DNA of 64,000 nt from Candidatus Aminicenantes bacterium UBA6072 (GCA_002436105.1 DIXU01000009.1:124001-188000); one strand, 5' to 3'; positions 40,272 through 49,778 are shown, counted from the stretch's first letter. The notes: generated by a model from the sequence alone, not told the origin. Numbers and translations: made by a program.

Positions 40272-43037
40272 TCATGGCGTACAGCGCCGGTTCTCCGCTG
40301 TCTCCTGGCGATCGCTGATGTCCCTGCAGATCCCGAGCATCTGCAGGGGCTGGCCCTGTTCATTATAGACCCCGGCGCCCACGGCGTTGATCCAGCGGAT
40401 CCTCCCGTCCGGCAGCACGACGCGGTAGCTGCTGTCCAGGAATGCATGTTCCTTCAGCGCCCGCTCGATGCGCTGTTCGGCCTCTTCCCGGTCCTCAGGG
40501 TGCAGCACCGCCCGCCAAGCCGCAAACGAGGCGGTGCTGGCCTTGGCATCGAGTCCGAGCAGCTCGAACATCTCCGCCGACCAGACGATTTGGCCGCTGG
40601 CGACATCCCAGTCCCAAGTGCCCGCCTTGCCGGCATGCAGAGCCAGTTCCAGGCGTCTCGACGCGGTCTGCAGTTCCTTCTTCCTGTTGATGAGTTCGCT
40701 GATGTCGTCGAAGATGGCGAAGACCTGGTAGGGGACGGACTCTCCAGGAAGGAACTGCGGCATGGCGCTGACCTTGAGCCAGCGGACCACTTCGTTCTTG
40801 GGATCGTGAATGCCGATGATCACGTCATGCACTTCCTGCCCGGTGCGCTGGGCGACCGGGAGCGGGTGTTCCGGGCCGGGGAAATCGGAGCCGTCTTCGC
40901 GGATCGCTTTCCAGCGGGGGTCCAGAGATGTCAGTCCCAGCATCTGATCCAGGGTCAGGCCCACGATCCTTTCGGCGGCGGGATTGGCCTCGATGATCTT
41001 CCCGTCGGCTCCCTGGTATACCACCCCCAGGGGCATGGATTCGAAAAGGGTGCGGAATTTCAATTCGCTCTCATGCAGGGCCGTCTCGGCCAGATGCTGC
41101 TTCATTTCCCGGTCCAGGGCATCCAGGGCGAAACCGAGGTCGTTGACCAGCTCCTCCAGCAGGCCCACCTGGGCGCGATCGAAGAAATCCCTTTCCGCGG
41201 CATACATCATCAGGGCGCCGATGCATTCACCCTGGAAGCGCAGGGGCAGGGCGGCCGAGGAGCGATAGATGCGCCGGGTGGCGTCCCCGCGCCAGGGGGC
41301 CATTTTTTCGTCGCTGCCGATGTCGTTGCAAACGACCAGCCGGTTCTCGCGGATGGCGGTCCCGGTCGGGCCCCGGCCGGTGGGCACATCATCGATCGAA
41401 ATGGAAATATGGTTCAGGTAACCGGCGACCTGGCCGGACTGGCAGGCCGGACGCACGGTCCGGCTCGGCTTGTCGACCAGCCCGATCCAGGCCATGCGCA
41501 TTTCCCCGGCGGCGACGGTCGCATCGCAGACGTCCTGGAACAGCCGGCGGCGGTCCCTGGCCTTGATGATGGCCTGGTTGATCTGGCTGCGCACGGCGAG
41601 CAGCCGGTTGGCGTTCCGGAGCCGGATCTCGGCCGCCTTGCGTTCGCCGATATCGCGGATGATGTTCTGGAAATATCTATTGCCCTCGATCACGATCGCC
41701 CGGGCGCTGACCTCGACCGGGAATACCGAGCCGTCCTTCCGCTGTTGCCGGGTCTCGAAGAACATCCCTGCGCCCTCCTGGATCCGCTTCATCCGTGCCG
41801 CCAGCACGTCCCGTTCTGCGGGAATGACCAGGTCACGCAGCGTCATTTTCAGCAGCGCCTCCCGGTCCAGGTCGTAGGCGACCTGGGCGCTGTCGCTGGC
41901 CTCCAGGATGTTCCCCTGGTCGTCGCAGAGCAGGATGATGTCATTGGCATAGCGGGTCAGGTAGCCGAATTGCTTTTCCAGGACCTGCTTCTGCCTTTCC
42001 GTTTCGAGCTGCCGCTGGCGGAAGCGGGCGTTCTGGCGCTGCCACAGGAAAAGGACGAGCAAGGCGCTGGCCAGGATCAGGGCCAGGATGGTCGCCAGTA
42101 CCCCCAGAGCGGCACGGCGGACCGGTTCCTCGATCTCGCTGCGGTCGACCTTGACCACGAAGAACCAGGGCGTTCCGGGGACCGGCCGGCTCACCGACCA
42201 GACGGGGACGCCGCGGTAGTCGCGGCCGGCGAAAGCCCCGGAATTGCCCCGAACGGCCTGGGCGGCGGGAAGTTGCGGCTGGATGGGCAGGCGCATCTGC
42301 ATGGCCGCCCCCCGGCGGTGGCGCAATTCGTTCAGGAACAGCACGGAATCGCCCTCGCGCTTCACCAGCAGGGTCTCGGCCGTGAGGCTGGGCGTGGGCC
42401 AGGATTGGATCAGGGGAAAAAGGAAGCCGGTCGGGTCGATGCGCAGGAAGACGAACCCGCCGACGGCATCCGTTGCCAGCAGCGGCACCACCAGGTCCAT
42501 GTGGATTGCGGCCACGTTGCTGGAACGGTGCAGGTCGGATATGCTCGCCGTTTTCCGCTGCCGGACCGCTTCGATCTGCGCCCGCCCCTCGCTGCCGATC
42601 ACCGGAAAGGGCCCGTCCAGCGCCAGGGCGATCTCCCCGGCGGCGTCGACCAGCAGGACGTTCTGGTAATGGTAACCGCTGCGCAGGGCCTTCATCCAGT
42701 CGAGGACTGCCGCGCGGCGCGGCACGGAGGAACGATCGCTCAGGAACGCCAGCAACTCCGCTCGGCAGCTGGGGTTGGCCTCGATCTGCCGGGCATTCCC
42801 CATCCGCTCCCCCAGCCAGCTCTGCAGTTCCCTGCTCTTCAGGTCGGCGATCGCCTGCAACTTGACGATCTCCTCAAGGACGACGCCCTTCTTCAGCTGC
42901 TGATAATAAAAATTTCCCAGCCAGACGATGGCCGAGGTAACGACCAGGAAGACGGCCGGCAATGCCCAGGGCAAAAGCCTGATCCGATCCGGAATCAAAT
43001 GACGCGCCCCGATCTCCTGGGTTATGGCCTTCTCCAT
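40272..43037 (-). CDS. Membrane PAS/GAF sensor protein without kinase domain
   Basis: 921 residues. TM1 at about 22-42 and TM2 at about 305-330 flank a periplasmic Cache-like domain (NVLLVDAAGEIALALDG, GFVFLRIDPTGFLFPLI). Inside the cell: PAS (about 350-465, ending RYFQNIIRDIGERKAAEIRL), GAF (about 475-650), PAS (about 655-780) and PAS (about 790-915, ending QMLGICRDISDRQETA). The protein stops 10 residues later; there is no HisKA, HATPase, GGDEF or EAL domain. The next gene starts 31 nt beyond, so no room remains. Promoter at 43059-43087. Confidence 0.9.
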   Translation of the reverse strand: MEKAITQEIGARHLIPDRIRLLPWALPAVFLVVTSAIVWLGNFYYQQLKKGVVLEEIVKLQAIADLKSRELQSWLGERMGNARQIEANPSCRAELLAFLSDRSSVPRRAAVLDWMKALRSGYHYQNVLLVDAAGEIALALDGPFPVIGSEGRAQIEAVRQRKTASISDLHRSSNVAAIHMDLVVPLLATDAVGGFVFLRIDPTGFLFPLIQSWPTPSLTAETLLVKREGDSVLFLNELRHRRGAAMQMRLPIQPQLPAAQAVRGNSGAFAGRDYRGVPVWSVSRPVPGTPWFFVVKVDRSEIEEPVRRAALGVLATILALILASALLVLFLWQRQNARFRQRQLETERQKQVLEKQFGYLTRYANDIILLCDDQGNILEASDSAQVAYDLDREALLKMTLRDLVIPAERDVLAARMKRIQEGAGMFFETRQQRKDGSVFPVEVSARAIVIEGNRYFQNIIRDIGERKAAEIRLRNANRLLAVRSQINQAIIKARDRRRLFQDVCDATVAAGEMRMAWIGLVDKPSRTVRPACQSGQVAGYLNHISISIDDVPTGRGPTGTAIRENRLVVCNDIGSDEKMAPWRGDATRRIYRSSAALPLRFQGECIGALMMYAAERDFFDRAQVGLLEELVNDLGFALDALDREMKQHLAETALHESELKFRTLFESMPLGVVYQGADGKIIEANPAAERIVGLTLDQMLGLTSLDPRWKAIREDGSDFPGPEHPLPVAQRTGQEVHDVIIGIHDPKNEVVRWLKVSAMPQFLPGESVPYQVFAIFDDISELINRKKELQTASRRLELALHAGKAGTWDWDVASGQIVWSAEMFELLGLDAKASTASFAAWRAVLHPEDREEAEQRIERALKEHAFLDSSYRVVLPDGRIRWINAVGAGVYNEQGQPLQMLGICRDISDRQETAENRRCTP

Positions 43038-43058
43038 TTTTCAGAGCTCCGTTTCGCT

Positions 43059-43087
43059 AATTTACAGAATCCGCCTTTTGTTGTCAA
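43059..43087 (-). promoter_or_regulatory. Sigma-70-type promoter of the sensor/activator genes
   Basis: Minus strand TTGACA (43087-43082), 17-nt spacer, TAAATT (43064-43059). The regulators therefore appear to be made by the housekeeping sigma, in contrast to their targets. Nothing further was recognised in the gap 43088-43257. Confidence 0.75.
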
Positions 43088-43257
43088 TAAAAAAAATGTT
43101 TCTGCCTGTTTCCGTCATGAGCACGCCTCAAGCCGGCCGATCTGTTTTCCCAAGGTCCGCGCAAGGCAAATTGCCTGATCGCGTTCGCAGGGCAGAGACG
43201 GCAGGGGGAGGCGCGTTTCGTTCCGGAGCGCAGGCGGTCGCGCCGGGGCCAGCAAGG

Positions 43258-43950
43258 CTAGGCCATGCGCCCGTCGAGCAGGGTGACGGTGCGCCGGGCC
43301 CGGGCGGCCATGCGCGGGTTGTGCGTCACCAGCAGGACCGTCATGCCCTCCTTCTCGTTCAGGGTCCTGAAGATGTCGCCGATCTCATCGCCGTGGCGGG
43401 AGTCCAGGTTTCCCGTCGGCTCGTCGGCCAGCAGGATCTCCGGCTTGTTGACCAGGGCGCGGGCGATGGCCACCCGCTGCATCTCGCCTCCGGACAGTTC
43501 GCCCGGCCGGTGGCGGAGGCGATTCTCCAGCCCCAGGAAGCGGATGATGGGCATGGGGTCGGCGTCGGCACCCGGCTTGCGGAAAAAGGCGAAAGGCATG
43601 ACGATGTTCTCATACAGGGTCAGGGTGGGAACCAGATAAAAACGCTGGAAGACATAGCCGAAAACGCGGCGCCGGATCCGGGTCAGCGCCGCCTCCGACA
43701 ATCCCCGGCCGCCGCGCAGGACCTCTTCGCCGCCGACGCGCAGGCTGCCGGAGGTGGCGTTGTCCAGGCAGCCCAGGAGGTTGATCAGCGTGCTCTTGCC
43801 CGAGCCCGAGGGCCCGATGAAGGAAATGAATTCTCCCCTGGCCACGCGCAGCGAGATGCCGTCGACGGCCACGATCTCTTCGCTGCCGCGGCGGTACACC
43901 TTGCGCAGGTCCCGGGCTTCGAGGGCCGGCGTGTCTTCGGTCATGCTCAA
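43258..43950 (-). CDS. ABC transporter ATP-binding protein (LolD/MacB type)
   Basis: 230 residues. Walker A FIGPSGSGKSTLINLLGCLD, Q-loop VFGYVFQRFYLVPTLTLYEN, signature LSGGEMQRVAIARALVNKPE, Walker B ILLADEPTGNLDS and switch LLVTHNPRM. It is the last gene of the six-gene copper-receptor operon and overlaps the permease gene by 4 nt, so the two form one transporter. The type implies lipoprotein release, efflux or mechanotransmission rather than classic import. Confidence 0.93.
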   Translation of the reverse strand: MSMTEDTPALEARDLRKVYRRGSEEIVAVDGISLRVARGEFISFIGPSGSGKSTLINLLGCLDNATSGSLRVGGEEVLRGGRGLSEAALTRIRRRVFGYVFQRFYLVPTLTLYENIVMPFAFFRKPGADADPMPIIRFLGLENRLRHRPGELSGGEMQRVAIARALVNKPEILLADEPTGNLDSRHGDEIGDIFRTLNEKEGMTVLLVTHNPRMAARARRTVTLLDGRMA

Positions 43951-45143
43951 TCCCCCTCGCTGCGGATCGATTCCAGCGGCCGCACCCGCGCCGCCCGCCA
44001 GGCCGGATACATGCCGCTGACCAGGCCGATGCCGAGCACGACCGCGAACGTCGTCGCCATCAGCGGCCCGTCGATCAGGATCAGCCTGCCGGTCGGGGTA
44101 TAGGGCAGGAGGCGGCGGATGAGCAGGTCGGTGACCTGCGCCAGGCCGAGAGCCAGGGCCAGCCCCAGCGCGCCTCCCAGCAGGCAGAGGATGATGGTCT
44201 CGGTCCAGATCATGCGGAACACGTCCTTGGGCATCGCCCCCATGCTTTTCATGATGCCGATCTCCTGGAAGCGCTCGAAGACCGACATCAGGATGGTGTT
44301 GATCACCCCCACCATGGCGATGAGGATGGCGATGACCGCGATGGAAAGCACCATCACCTTGGCCGTCGCCACCAGGCTCATGATGGTGTTCTTCACCTGG
44401 GCCATGGAGACCACCTGGACGTCCGGCAGGTCGTACAGCCGGTTTTCCAGGGCGGCGGTGTCCGCCTTGCGGTCCACCTTGATGCCCACCGCGGTCAGCT
44501 TTCCCTGCTGGCCGAACTCTTCCTGCAGCATGCGGATGGGGACGAAGATCGTGCCGTCGTCCTGCGTGCCCGAGCGCTCCAGGATGCCCACGACCGTCAG
44601 CTCGATGTTCTTGTCGGGGATGAGCATCTTGTCGCCCACCTCCCGCTGCTCGAGCTCGGCCGCCTCGTAGCCCAGCACGGCCACGCGGGCCGCCGGGTCC
44701 GTGAACCAGCCGCCCTGCTTGAACTTCAGGAACGACTTCATGCCCGGGAAAGTGGCCGGGTCGATACCGAGGTAGGCGTCGATGGCGCCGCTGTCGCCGC
44801 GGTCGGGATCGAATACGGCCTGCATGAGCATCGGCGTCACGCTGTCGACCTCGCGCTGCGCGAGGATGTCGGCGATGACGCTCTCGCTCATGTAGCGCAA
44901 CCCCGTGCCGCCCTTGAGCATCAACGTCGCCGCTTCGTAGGGGCAGCCCTTGGCCGTGAGCAGCACCTGGAATCCCATGTTGTCGATGTCCTTTTTCAGC
45001 GCCGTGTCGTACCCGCGGTTGAAGCCGAGCAGGCTGGCCAGGACCCAGGCCGACAGCCCGATGCCGATGACCGTCAGGGCGCTGCGCGTGCGCTTGCGCA
45101 GCAGGTTTTTCGCGGCGATCTGGTAGATCGAAAGCTTTTTCAT
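43947..45143 (-). CDS. FtsX/MacB-type ABC permease
   Basis: 398 residues. TM1 is in SALTVIGIGLSAWVLASLLG. A large periplasmic domain (about 45-270) follows, then three C-terminal TM segments (VMVLSIAVIAILIAMVGVIN, TIILCLLGGALGLALALGLA, ATTFAVVLGIGLVSGMYPAW). MKSMGAMPKDVFRMIWTET and YPAWRAARVRPLESIRSE are the conserved FtsX-family stretches that contact the ATPase. ATG 45143 overlaps the lipoprotein gene stop (ATGA). It works with the following ATPase; the neighbouring lipoprotein is a plausible partner. Confidence 0.92.
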   Translation of the reverse strand: MKKLSIYQIAAKNLLRKRTRSALTVIGIGLSAWVLASLLGFNRGYDTALKKDIDNMGFQVLLTAKGCPYEAATLMLKGGTGLRYMSESVIADILAQREVDSVTPMLMQAVFDPDRGDSGAIDAYLGIDPATFPGMKSFLKFKQGGWFTDPAARVAVLGYEAAELEQREVGDKMLIPDKNIELTVVGILERSGTQDDGTIFVPIRMLQEEFGQQGKLTAVGIKVDRKADTAALENRLYDLPDVQVVSMAQVKNTIMSLVATAKVMVLSIAVIAILIAMVGVINTILMSVFERFQEIGIMKSMGAMPKDVFRMIWTETIILCLLGGALGLALALGLAQVTDLLIRRLLPYTPTGRLILIDGPLMATTFAVVLGIGLVSGMYPAWRAARVRPLESIRSEGD

Positions 45144-45781
45144 GCGTCCGGCTCCTTGGCCAGGAAGCGGTTGCCCAGAAGGAACTCGTCGCAAAGGATC
45201 AGGTTCTTCTTGACTGCGCGCAGCGTGGCGCGGAAATCGTCCTCGGCCTTGGGTGAAGGGTTCCGGATGGCGGCGATCCGGCTGCCCGGCACGGACCGCC
45301 CGGACGCCACGTCGTAACCGTCAAAATCGCGCAGGTTCAACCCGATGAACTGCCGGCCGAATTCCGGCGCGCGCAGCAGGCGCGCATGGTTGTTGGTGAG
45401 CTTCTGGAAGTAGAAGGCCAGGATGCGCCCCTCGCTGTCGAGGGCCAGGACGGGCTGGATGCCGCCGTAGCGGCCCTTCTGGTTGACGCCGTGGATGTAG
45501 CCGATGGTCTCCTGGCCCCTGAAGATGCGGTACAGCGTGTACGGCACGTCGGCGGTCTCGAAAAGGCCCTTGAACGAGTCGCCCAGCCGCCGCTCCACCT
45601 GCTGCATCAGCGCGGCGCCTCCCTTGCCGAGGATGGAGGCGTAGATCGTCCGATAGCCGGTGGAGTGAGGAAAAAGGCGCTTCACGTCGCGGTCGGGGTC
45701 ATTGAGCTCGCAGCCGACCGCCGCCAGCAGCGGCAGGACGCACAGGAGGAAAACGCTCGTTGCGGCCGCCCATTTTTTCAT
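45140..45781 (-). CDS. Lipoprotein with FMN-bind-like domain
   Basis: 213 residues. Signal and lipobox: LLCVLPLLAAVGC, Cys at residue 24. The region RYGGIQPVLALDSEGRILAF, then FGRQFIGLNLRDFDGYDVAS, follows the layout of the FMN_bind domain of RnfG/NqrC/NosR. The Thr used for covalent FMN (S-G-A-T) is not evident where PGSRIAAIRNPSP occurs, so flavin attachment is doubtful. It overlaps the permease gene start. Inference: a periplasmic redox or binding component of the receptor/ABC operon. Confidence 0.65.
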   Translation of the reverse strand: MKKWAAATSVFLLCVLPLLAAVGCELNDPDRDVKRLFPHSTGYRTIYASILGKGGAALMQQVERRLGDSFKGLFETADVPYTLYRIFRGQETIGYIHGVNQKGRYGGIQPVLALDSEGRILAFYFQKLTNNHARLLRAPEFGRQFIGLNLRDFDGYDVASGRSVPGSRIAAIRNPSPKAEDDFRATLRAVKKNLILCDEFLLGNRFLAKEPDA

Positions 45782-45818
45782 CGGCCGACCCTTTTGCTGA
45801 TGGTCTTCTCCCCGGCCG

Positions 45819-46844
45819 TCATATGGCGAGCCCCTTGTAAAAATAGACCTGGAAAACGAGCTGTGAGTCGCGGAAGCGCCGGTCGTACAGATACATCGCC
45901 CGCAGCGTCCAATCGGCGTTGGCCAGGAAGGTCAACCCGGCGGAGAAATTGAGGTTGCGCCGCCCCTTGTCGACGAGCAGGGCGGGCTGGACCTCCAGCT
46001 TGAGCCGGTTCTCGCGCAGCAGGTTCAGGCCGACGCGCCAGAGAACGGCCGCCACCGGACCGAGAATCCTGTCCCCCAGAGCGAGCTCGATACGGTTCTC
46101 CCAGTTGTCGTACAGCCAGGTCATGTCCAGCTCCGCCATGCGGATGGGTACCAGCGTATCGGAAAGCAGGTAATTGCCCATGACGTCCAGCACCTTGCCG
46201 AAGCCGAAGGAGAGGCCGATATTGAAGTTGTCTCGCTCCAGTATGCCCTCGGCCAGGCGGGCGGCGAGCAGCCAGTTCCGGCGCAAACGCAGCGACATCC
46301 CCGACCCGCTGGTCAGCGAGATGCCGAAGTCCCCGCCGGCGGTATCGCGCTCGAGGCCGACGCCCCAGTCGCGGTCGAAGCTGAACCCGTTCATCACCAG
46401 CGGCTGCAGCAGGTGGGCATGCTGGTCGAATTGCGAGGCCAGGCCGAAATGCGGGCGATTGTGGCCGATCCAGACGTCGAACGGCCGGAACTTGAATTTC
46501 AGGAAGGCATTGTAGATCTGGAGGACCGGGGCGGTCTTTTCCGGGACGCCATAGGTCAGCCGCGACTGCTCGGAGAGGATGTCGAGGGCCAGCCGTGCCT
46601 GGACGGAGAGGACGGCCACATCCCGCTTGGCGATCGAAAACCGCTGCACATAGTCGAAGCCCAGGCTGGACTTCTGCATGGTCTCCAGCTCATTCTGAGA
46701 ATGGAATATCCCCTCCCCCAGGCGGAAGGAGTAGCCGCCGATTCCCTGCGCCTCGAAGAACAGCAGAAAGTCGGCGGCGGCCAAAGGGGCCAGGCTGCAG
46801 GCGGCCAGCCACAGCGCGAGGAACAGCCTGCCTTTACACATCAA
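45819..46844 (-). CDS. Outer-membrane beta-barrel protein of the copper-receptor operon
   Basis: 341 residues with a signal peptide (RLFLALWLAACSLAPLAAAD). The mature part is made of amphipathic strands with turns such as GHNRPHFGLASQFDQHAHLL, RDWGVGLERDTAGGDFGISL and NWENRIELALGDRILG, which resembles a 12-16-strand porin-like barrel. No family recognised. It begins 11 nt inside the YtkA/FixH-like gene end, so it is translated from the same message. It may be a channel or scaffold for the system. Confidence 0.65.
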   Translation of the reverse strand: MMCKGRLFLALWLAACSLAPLAAADFLLFFEAQGIGGYSFRLGEGIFHSQNELETMQKSSLGFDYVQRFSIAKRDVAVLSVQARLALDILSEQSRLTYGVPEKTAPVLQIYNAFLKFKFRPFDVWIGHNRPHFGLASQFDQHAHLLQPLVMNGFSFDRDWGVGLERDTAGGDFGISLTSGSGMSLRLRRNWLLAARLAEGILERDNFNIGLSFGFGKVLDVMGNYLLSDTLVPIRMAELDMTWLYDNWENRIELALGDRILGPVAAVLWRVGLNLLRENRLKLEVQPALLVDKGRRNLNFSAGLTFLANADWTLRAMYLYDRRFRDSQLVFQVYFYKGLAI

Positions 46845-47256
46845 ATGGGATGCGGGCGCGCAGGACGATCCGCTCGCCGTCGCGGAAGGTGAGCTGGACC
46901 TCCCAATCGCCGGGCATGACCACGTTGACGGGCAGCAGGTAGTTCCGCGACTTGTTCAGCTTGAGGGGAACGTCTCCGGAATCGTGATGCCCCGCCATCG
47001 AGGGCATGTCGGAGCGGCCGCTGATCGTCAGCGGCGAGATTTTTTCGCCCTGGTCGTCGAACAGCTGGATCTTCAGGATGACCATGCCGATCTGCGGCCT
47101 CTGGGTGAATTCCCATGTGCCGTGGATCCCGGCGCTGACGTCAAAACGCTTGCCGGGCTCCAGGACGCGCATCTCCTCGGCAGGTTCCTGAGGCCAGACG
47201 CCCGCGGACAGCAGAAAAAGAGTGACGGCCATCAGGATCGCGGTCAATTTGCTCAT
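46834..47256 (-). CDS. YtkA/FixH-like periplasmic protein
   Basis: 140 residues with a signal peptide (LTAILMAVTLFLLSAGVWPQ). The mature part is an Ig-like beta sandwich: GMVILKIQLFDDQGEKISPL, SGRSDMPSMAGHHDSGDVPL and the closing VVMPGDWEVQLTFRDGERIV typical of YtkA/FixH domains, a family often linked to copper delivery. The Met/His-rich stretch MPSMAGHH is a possible Cu(I) site. ATG 47256 follows AAGGAGGAAG. It is the second gene of the operon behind the OprC-type receptor. Confidence 0.8.
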   Translation of the reverse strand: MSKLTAILMAVTLFLLSAGVWPQEPAEEMRVLEPGKRFDVSAGIHGTWEFTQRPQIGMVILKIQLFDDQGEKISPLTISGRSDMPSMAGHHDSGDVPLKLNKSRNYLLPVNVVMPGDWEVQLTFRDGERIVLRARIPFDV

Positions 47257-47315
47257 GCTTCCTCCTTGTACGGATTCGCCGGCAACCAGGGGCCGATCTT
47301 GCGCCCGCCCCCTGC

Positions 47316-49610
47316 TCATAACCGGTAGATCACCGTCGCGATGAAGCGCCGGCCGGGCTCATAGACCCGCGCCCCGGTGCGGAACGGGTCACGGGCGTTG
47401 GCCAGGTGTTCAGTATACAGCCGGTCGAAGACGTTGTCCACGGCCGCCTGGATGCGAAAGCCGCCGAGGGTCGCGCCCAGCCTCAGGTTGAGGATCTGCC
47501 AGCCCGGCGTGGTCCCTTCCAGCAGGTCGGCGTCCACCCGGTTCTGGGCCCCGGTGATGACCCCTTCGCCTTCGGCGAAGAAGCGGCCCGAATCGTAGCG
47601 GACCAGCAGCCGCGAACTCAGGGGCGGGACCTCGCCCAGGGTTGTCGAGTGGATGTGGCGGGCCGGGTCCGCGTCCTTTTCCCCCCGCAGCCAGGACAGG
47701 CTGCCGGCAACGAAGAAACGCCGAAGCGGGGCATAGCTGAATTCGACCTCGCCCCCCCACAGGCGCGCGTCGGTATTGGCATAGGAGCGCGCCAAAGTGT
47801 TCATCACCCCGGGTTGGGCAGCGACGCGGGGCTGGTTGATCAGGGCGATCCAGTCGGCGAGCGACTGGTAGAAAACGGAAGCGCCGATCGATCCCCTCTG
47901 GAGCTGCCAGGTCGCTTTCACGTCGGCTCCCGTGTTCCTCGTCGGCAGCAGCTCGGGATTGCCGACCCAGTCGCTGCCCGCGCGCTTGAGGGCGAAATAG
48001 CGTTCTGCCGGGTCCGGCGGGCGCACGGTCCGCCCGCCGCCGGCGGAGAGTTCGATGTGCGACGACGGCTTCCAGGCCAGGCGGACGGTGGCGGAGGGCA
48101 TGGTGTCCGTGCGCGAGGTCGAGCGGGTCGATTGGTAGGCGAAGTAAAGATTCGTATTGGCCAGGCCTGGGTCGGCGACGGTGCGCATCCGGTCAATGCG
48201 CGCTCCGGTGTGGAGGCGCAGGCCGGAGCCGAGCCTCCATTCGCGCGAGATGAAAGCGCCGAGCAGGCTTGTATCCACGTCCGGAATGGATGCCTGGGCG
48301 GCATAATTCATCTTGGCCATCATGGTACGCGTGTCCCAGTTGCGGCGGACGCCCTCGATCCCGATATGCAGGCCCCGCAGGGTCGCCTCGACCTTGAGTC
48401 CCAACGCCTGGGTCTCGGCCTCGGTACCCATGCTGTAGCCCCGCGGTGTCCCCTGCCCGGAGATCCTTTGCTCGTCGGTCATCCAGTGCCTGACCTCGCT
48501 GGCATAGGCGCGGATACGGAAATCCCCGATGAAACCCGGCAGGCCCAGCCGGGTCCAGCTGATGCCCAGGCGATCGGCGTTGTCCCAGGGAGAGTCCATC
48601 AGCAGGCCGGGATAGAAGATCAGGTCAGCCTCCTGGCGGGTATAGGCGATCTCGATGCTTTCACCCACATGCGGGGTGAGGTAGAATTTGCCCCAGGCGG
48701 TGCCGACATTGAAGGCCCGGGAATCGAGCCGGCCGGGGAGGTAATTGGCGGTCTCCGTAAACAGCCTGCCCGCCCCGTCGCGGTAGGGATCGGACCTGCG
48801 CATGGAGAACCCGAGCGACCCCGAGACGAGATCGCCGCCGTACGAGAGGCTGAACGACGGATTGAGATAGGCGGAGGATCCTCCGACCAGGGTCGCGGCC
48901 AAATGGAACCCGGATTGGGGCCTGAGGGTCACGATATTGACCTTGCCACCGAGGCTGCCCTGGTTCTCGATGTCAAAGGGGCCCTTGGTCACTTCGATGT
49001 GTTCGATCTCGGAAAAATCGACATGAAAGGCGGGCGAGTCCATGCGGTTGGGACAGGCGCCGTATATCCGGCAGCCGTCGACCAGAACGTTGACATTGTC
49101 GCGCTGCAGGCCGCGCAGCACGATGTCGTTGGCAATGGCCCCCTTGCGTACCTTGTCCAGGCCGGGCATGCGCGTCATGGCCTCGCCCAGATCGATCGCC
49201 GGGCTCTCCCTGATCTCGGGAATCGACAGGGAGGCGCTCGTTCCCTGCACCGTAATCGCTTCCGTCAGCCGTTGAAAATTCACCTGCAGCGTCGCTCTCG
49301 CCGTCCTGCCGGCCTGAACGACGAGCGGAACGCCATCCGATGTCATGATCCCCTCGAGCGCCGCCGATACCTCATAGTCCCCGGGATCCAGCTCGGAAAA
49401 ACTGAATTCGCCGCCGTAGCCGGTGATGGTATGCCGCAGCGCCGCTCCCATCCTCGATATCGTGACCGTGATACCGGGAAGACCTTCATGAGTGGGCCCC
49501 AGGGCAATGCCCAAGACCCTGCCCAGCGGCTCCGGTGTCGCCGACCCCGTAACGGACAGCAGGACCATGCTCGAAAGTACAAAACAAATCAACCGCTTGC
49601 CCTGGTTCAT
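47316..49610 (-). CDS. TonB-dependent receptor of the OprC/NosA copper type
   Basis: 764 residues. Signal peptide, a carboxypeptidase-regulatory-like domain (about 30-110, ITGYGGEFSFSELDPGDYEV), plug (about 120-235) and 22-strand barrel ending AYEPGRRF..-type strands (RRFIATVIYRL). In the plug, YGACPNRMDSP gives C186xxxM190; in the barrel, VRHWM gives H375xM377. CxxxM plus HxM is the copper-binding set established for Pseudomonas OprC. ATG 49610 follows GGAGGCGAAC. It heads a six-gene operon driven by a sigma-54 promoter. Substrate copper is inferred from these residues. Confidence 0.9.
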   Translation of the reverse strand: MNQGKRLICFVLSSMVLLSVTGSATPEPLGRVLGIALGPTHEGLPGITVTISRMGAALRHTITGYGGEFSFSELDPGDYEVSAALEGIMTSDGVPLVVQAGRTARATLQVNFQRLTEAITVQGTSASLSIPEIRESPAIDLGEAMTRMPGLDKVRKGAIANDIVLRGLQRDNVNVLVDGCRIYGACPNRMDSPAFHVDFSEIEHIEVTKGPFDIENQGSLGGKVNIVTLRPQSGFHLAATLVGGSSAYLNPSFSLSYGGDLVSGSLGFSMRRSDPYRDGAGRLFTETANYLPGRLDSRAFNVGTAWGKFYLTPHVGESIEIAYTRQEADLIFYPGLLMDSPWDNADRLGISWTRLGLPGFIGDFRIRAYASEVRHWMTDEQRISGQGTPRGYSMGTEAETQALGLKVEATLRGLHIGIEGVRRNWDTRTMMAKMNYAAQASIPDVDTSLLGAFISREWRLGSGLRLHTGARIDRMRTVADPGLANTNLYFAYQSTRSTSRTDTMPSATVRLAWKPSSHIELSAGGGRTVRPPDPAERYFALKRAGSDWVGNPELLPTRNTGADVKATWQLQRGSIGASVFYQSLADWIALINQPRVAAQPGVMNTLARSYANTDARLWGGEVEFSYAPLRRFFVAGSLSWLRGEKDADPARHIHSTTLGEVPPLSSRLLVRYDSGRFFAEGEGVITGAQNRVDADLLEGTTPGWQILNLRLGATLGGFRIQAAVDNVFDRLYTEHLANARDPFRTGARVYEPGRRFIATVIYRL

Positions 49611-49679
49611 GTTCGCCTCCTTCCTCCGGCCTGACTTTTTTTTGGTCGGCACATTGTTTTTGACCGGCATTCTGGTGCA

Positions 49680-49696
49680 TGCAAGAAACGCGCCAA
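49680..49696 (-). promoter_or_regulatory. Sigma-54 (-24/-12) promoter of the copper-receptor operon
   Basis: Minus strand TTGGCGCGTTTCTTGCA. It differs from the TTGGCACG-N4-TTGCA consensus at one position only, and GG and GC are 10 nt apart. The predicted start near 49668 leaves a 58-nt leader. Confidence 0.85.
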
Positions 49697-49778
49697 TTGC
49701 TTCGATGGGTCAAGCAACGATTGATATTCGCCAGGATGACGAGTTTTTTACCCTGGTTTCACATGTGCAACGTTGTTT

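Noticed and set aside
40212..43178. 988-codon open frame on the plus strand opposite the PAS/GAF sensor
   Set aside because: Antisense to a protein with four recognisable domains; no promoter or domain of its own.
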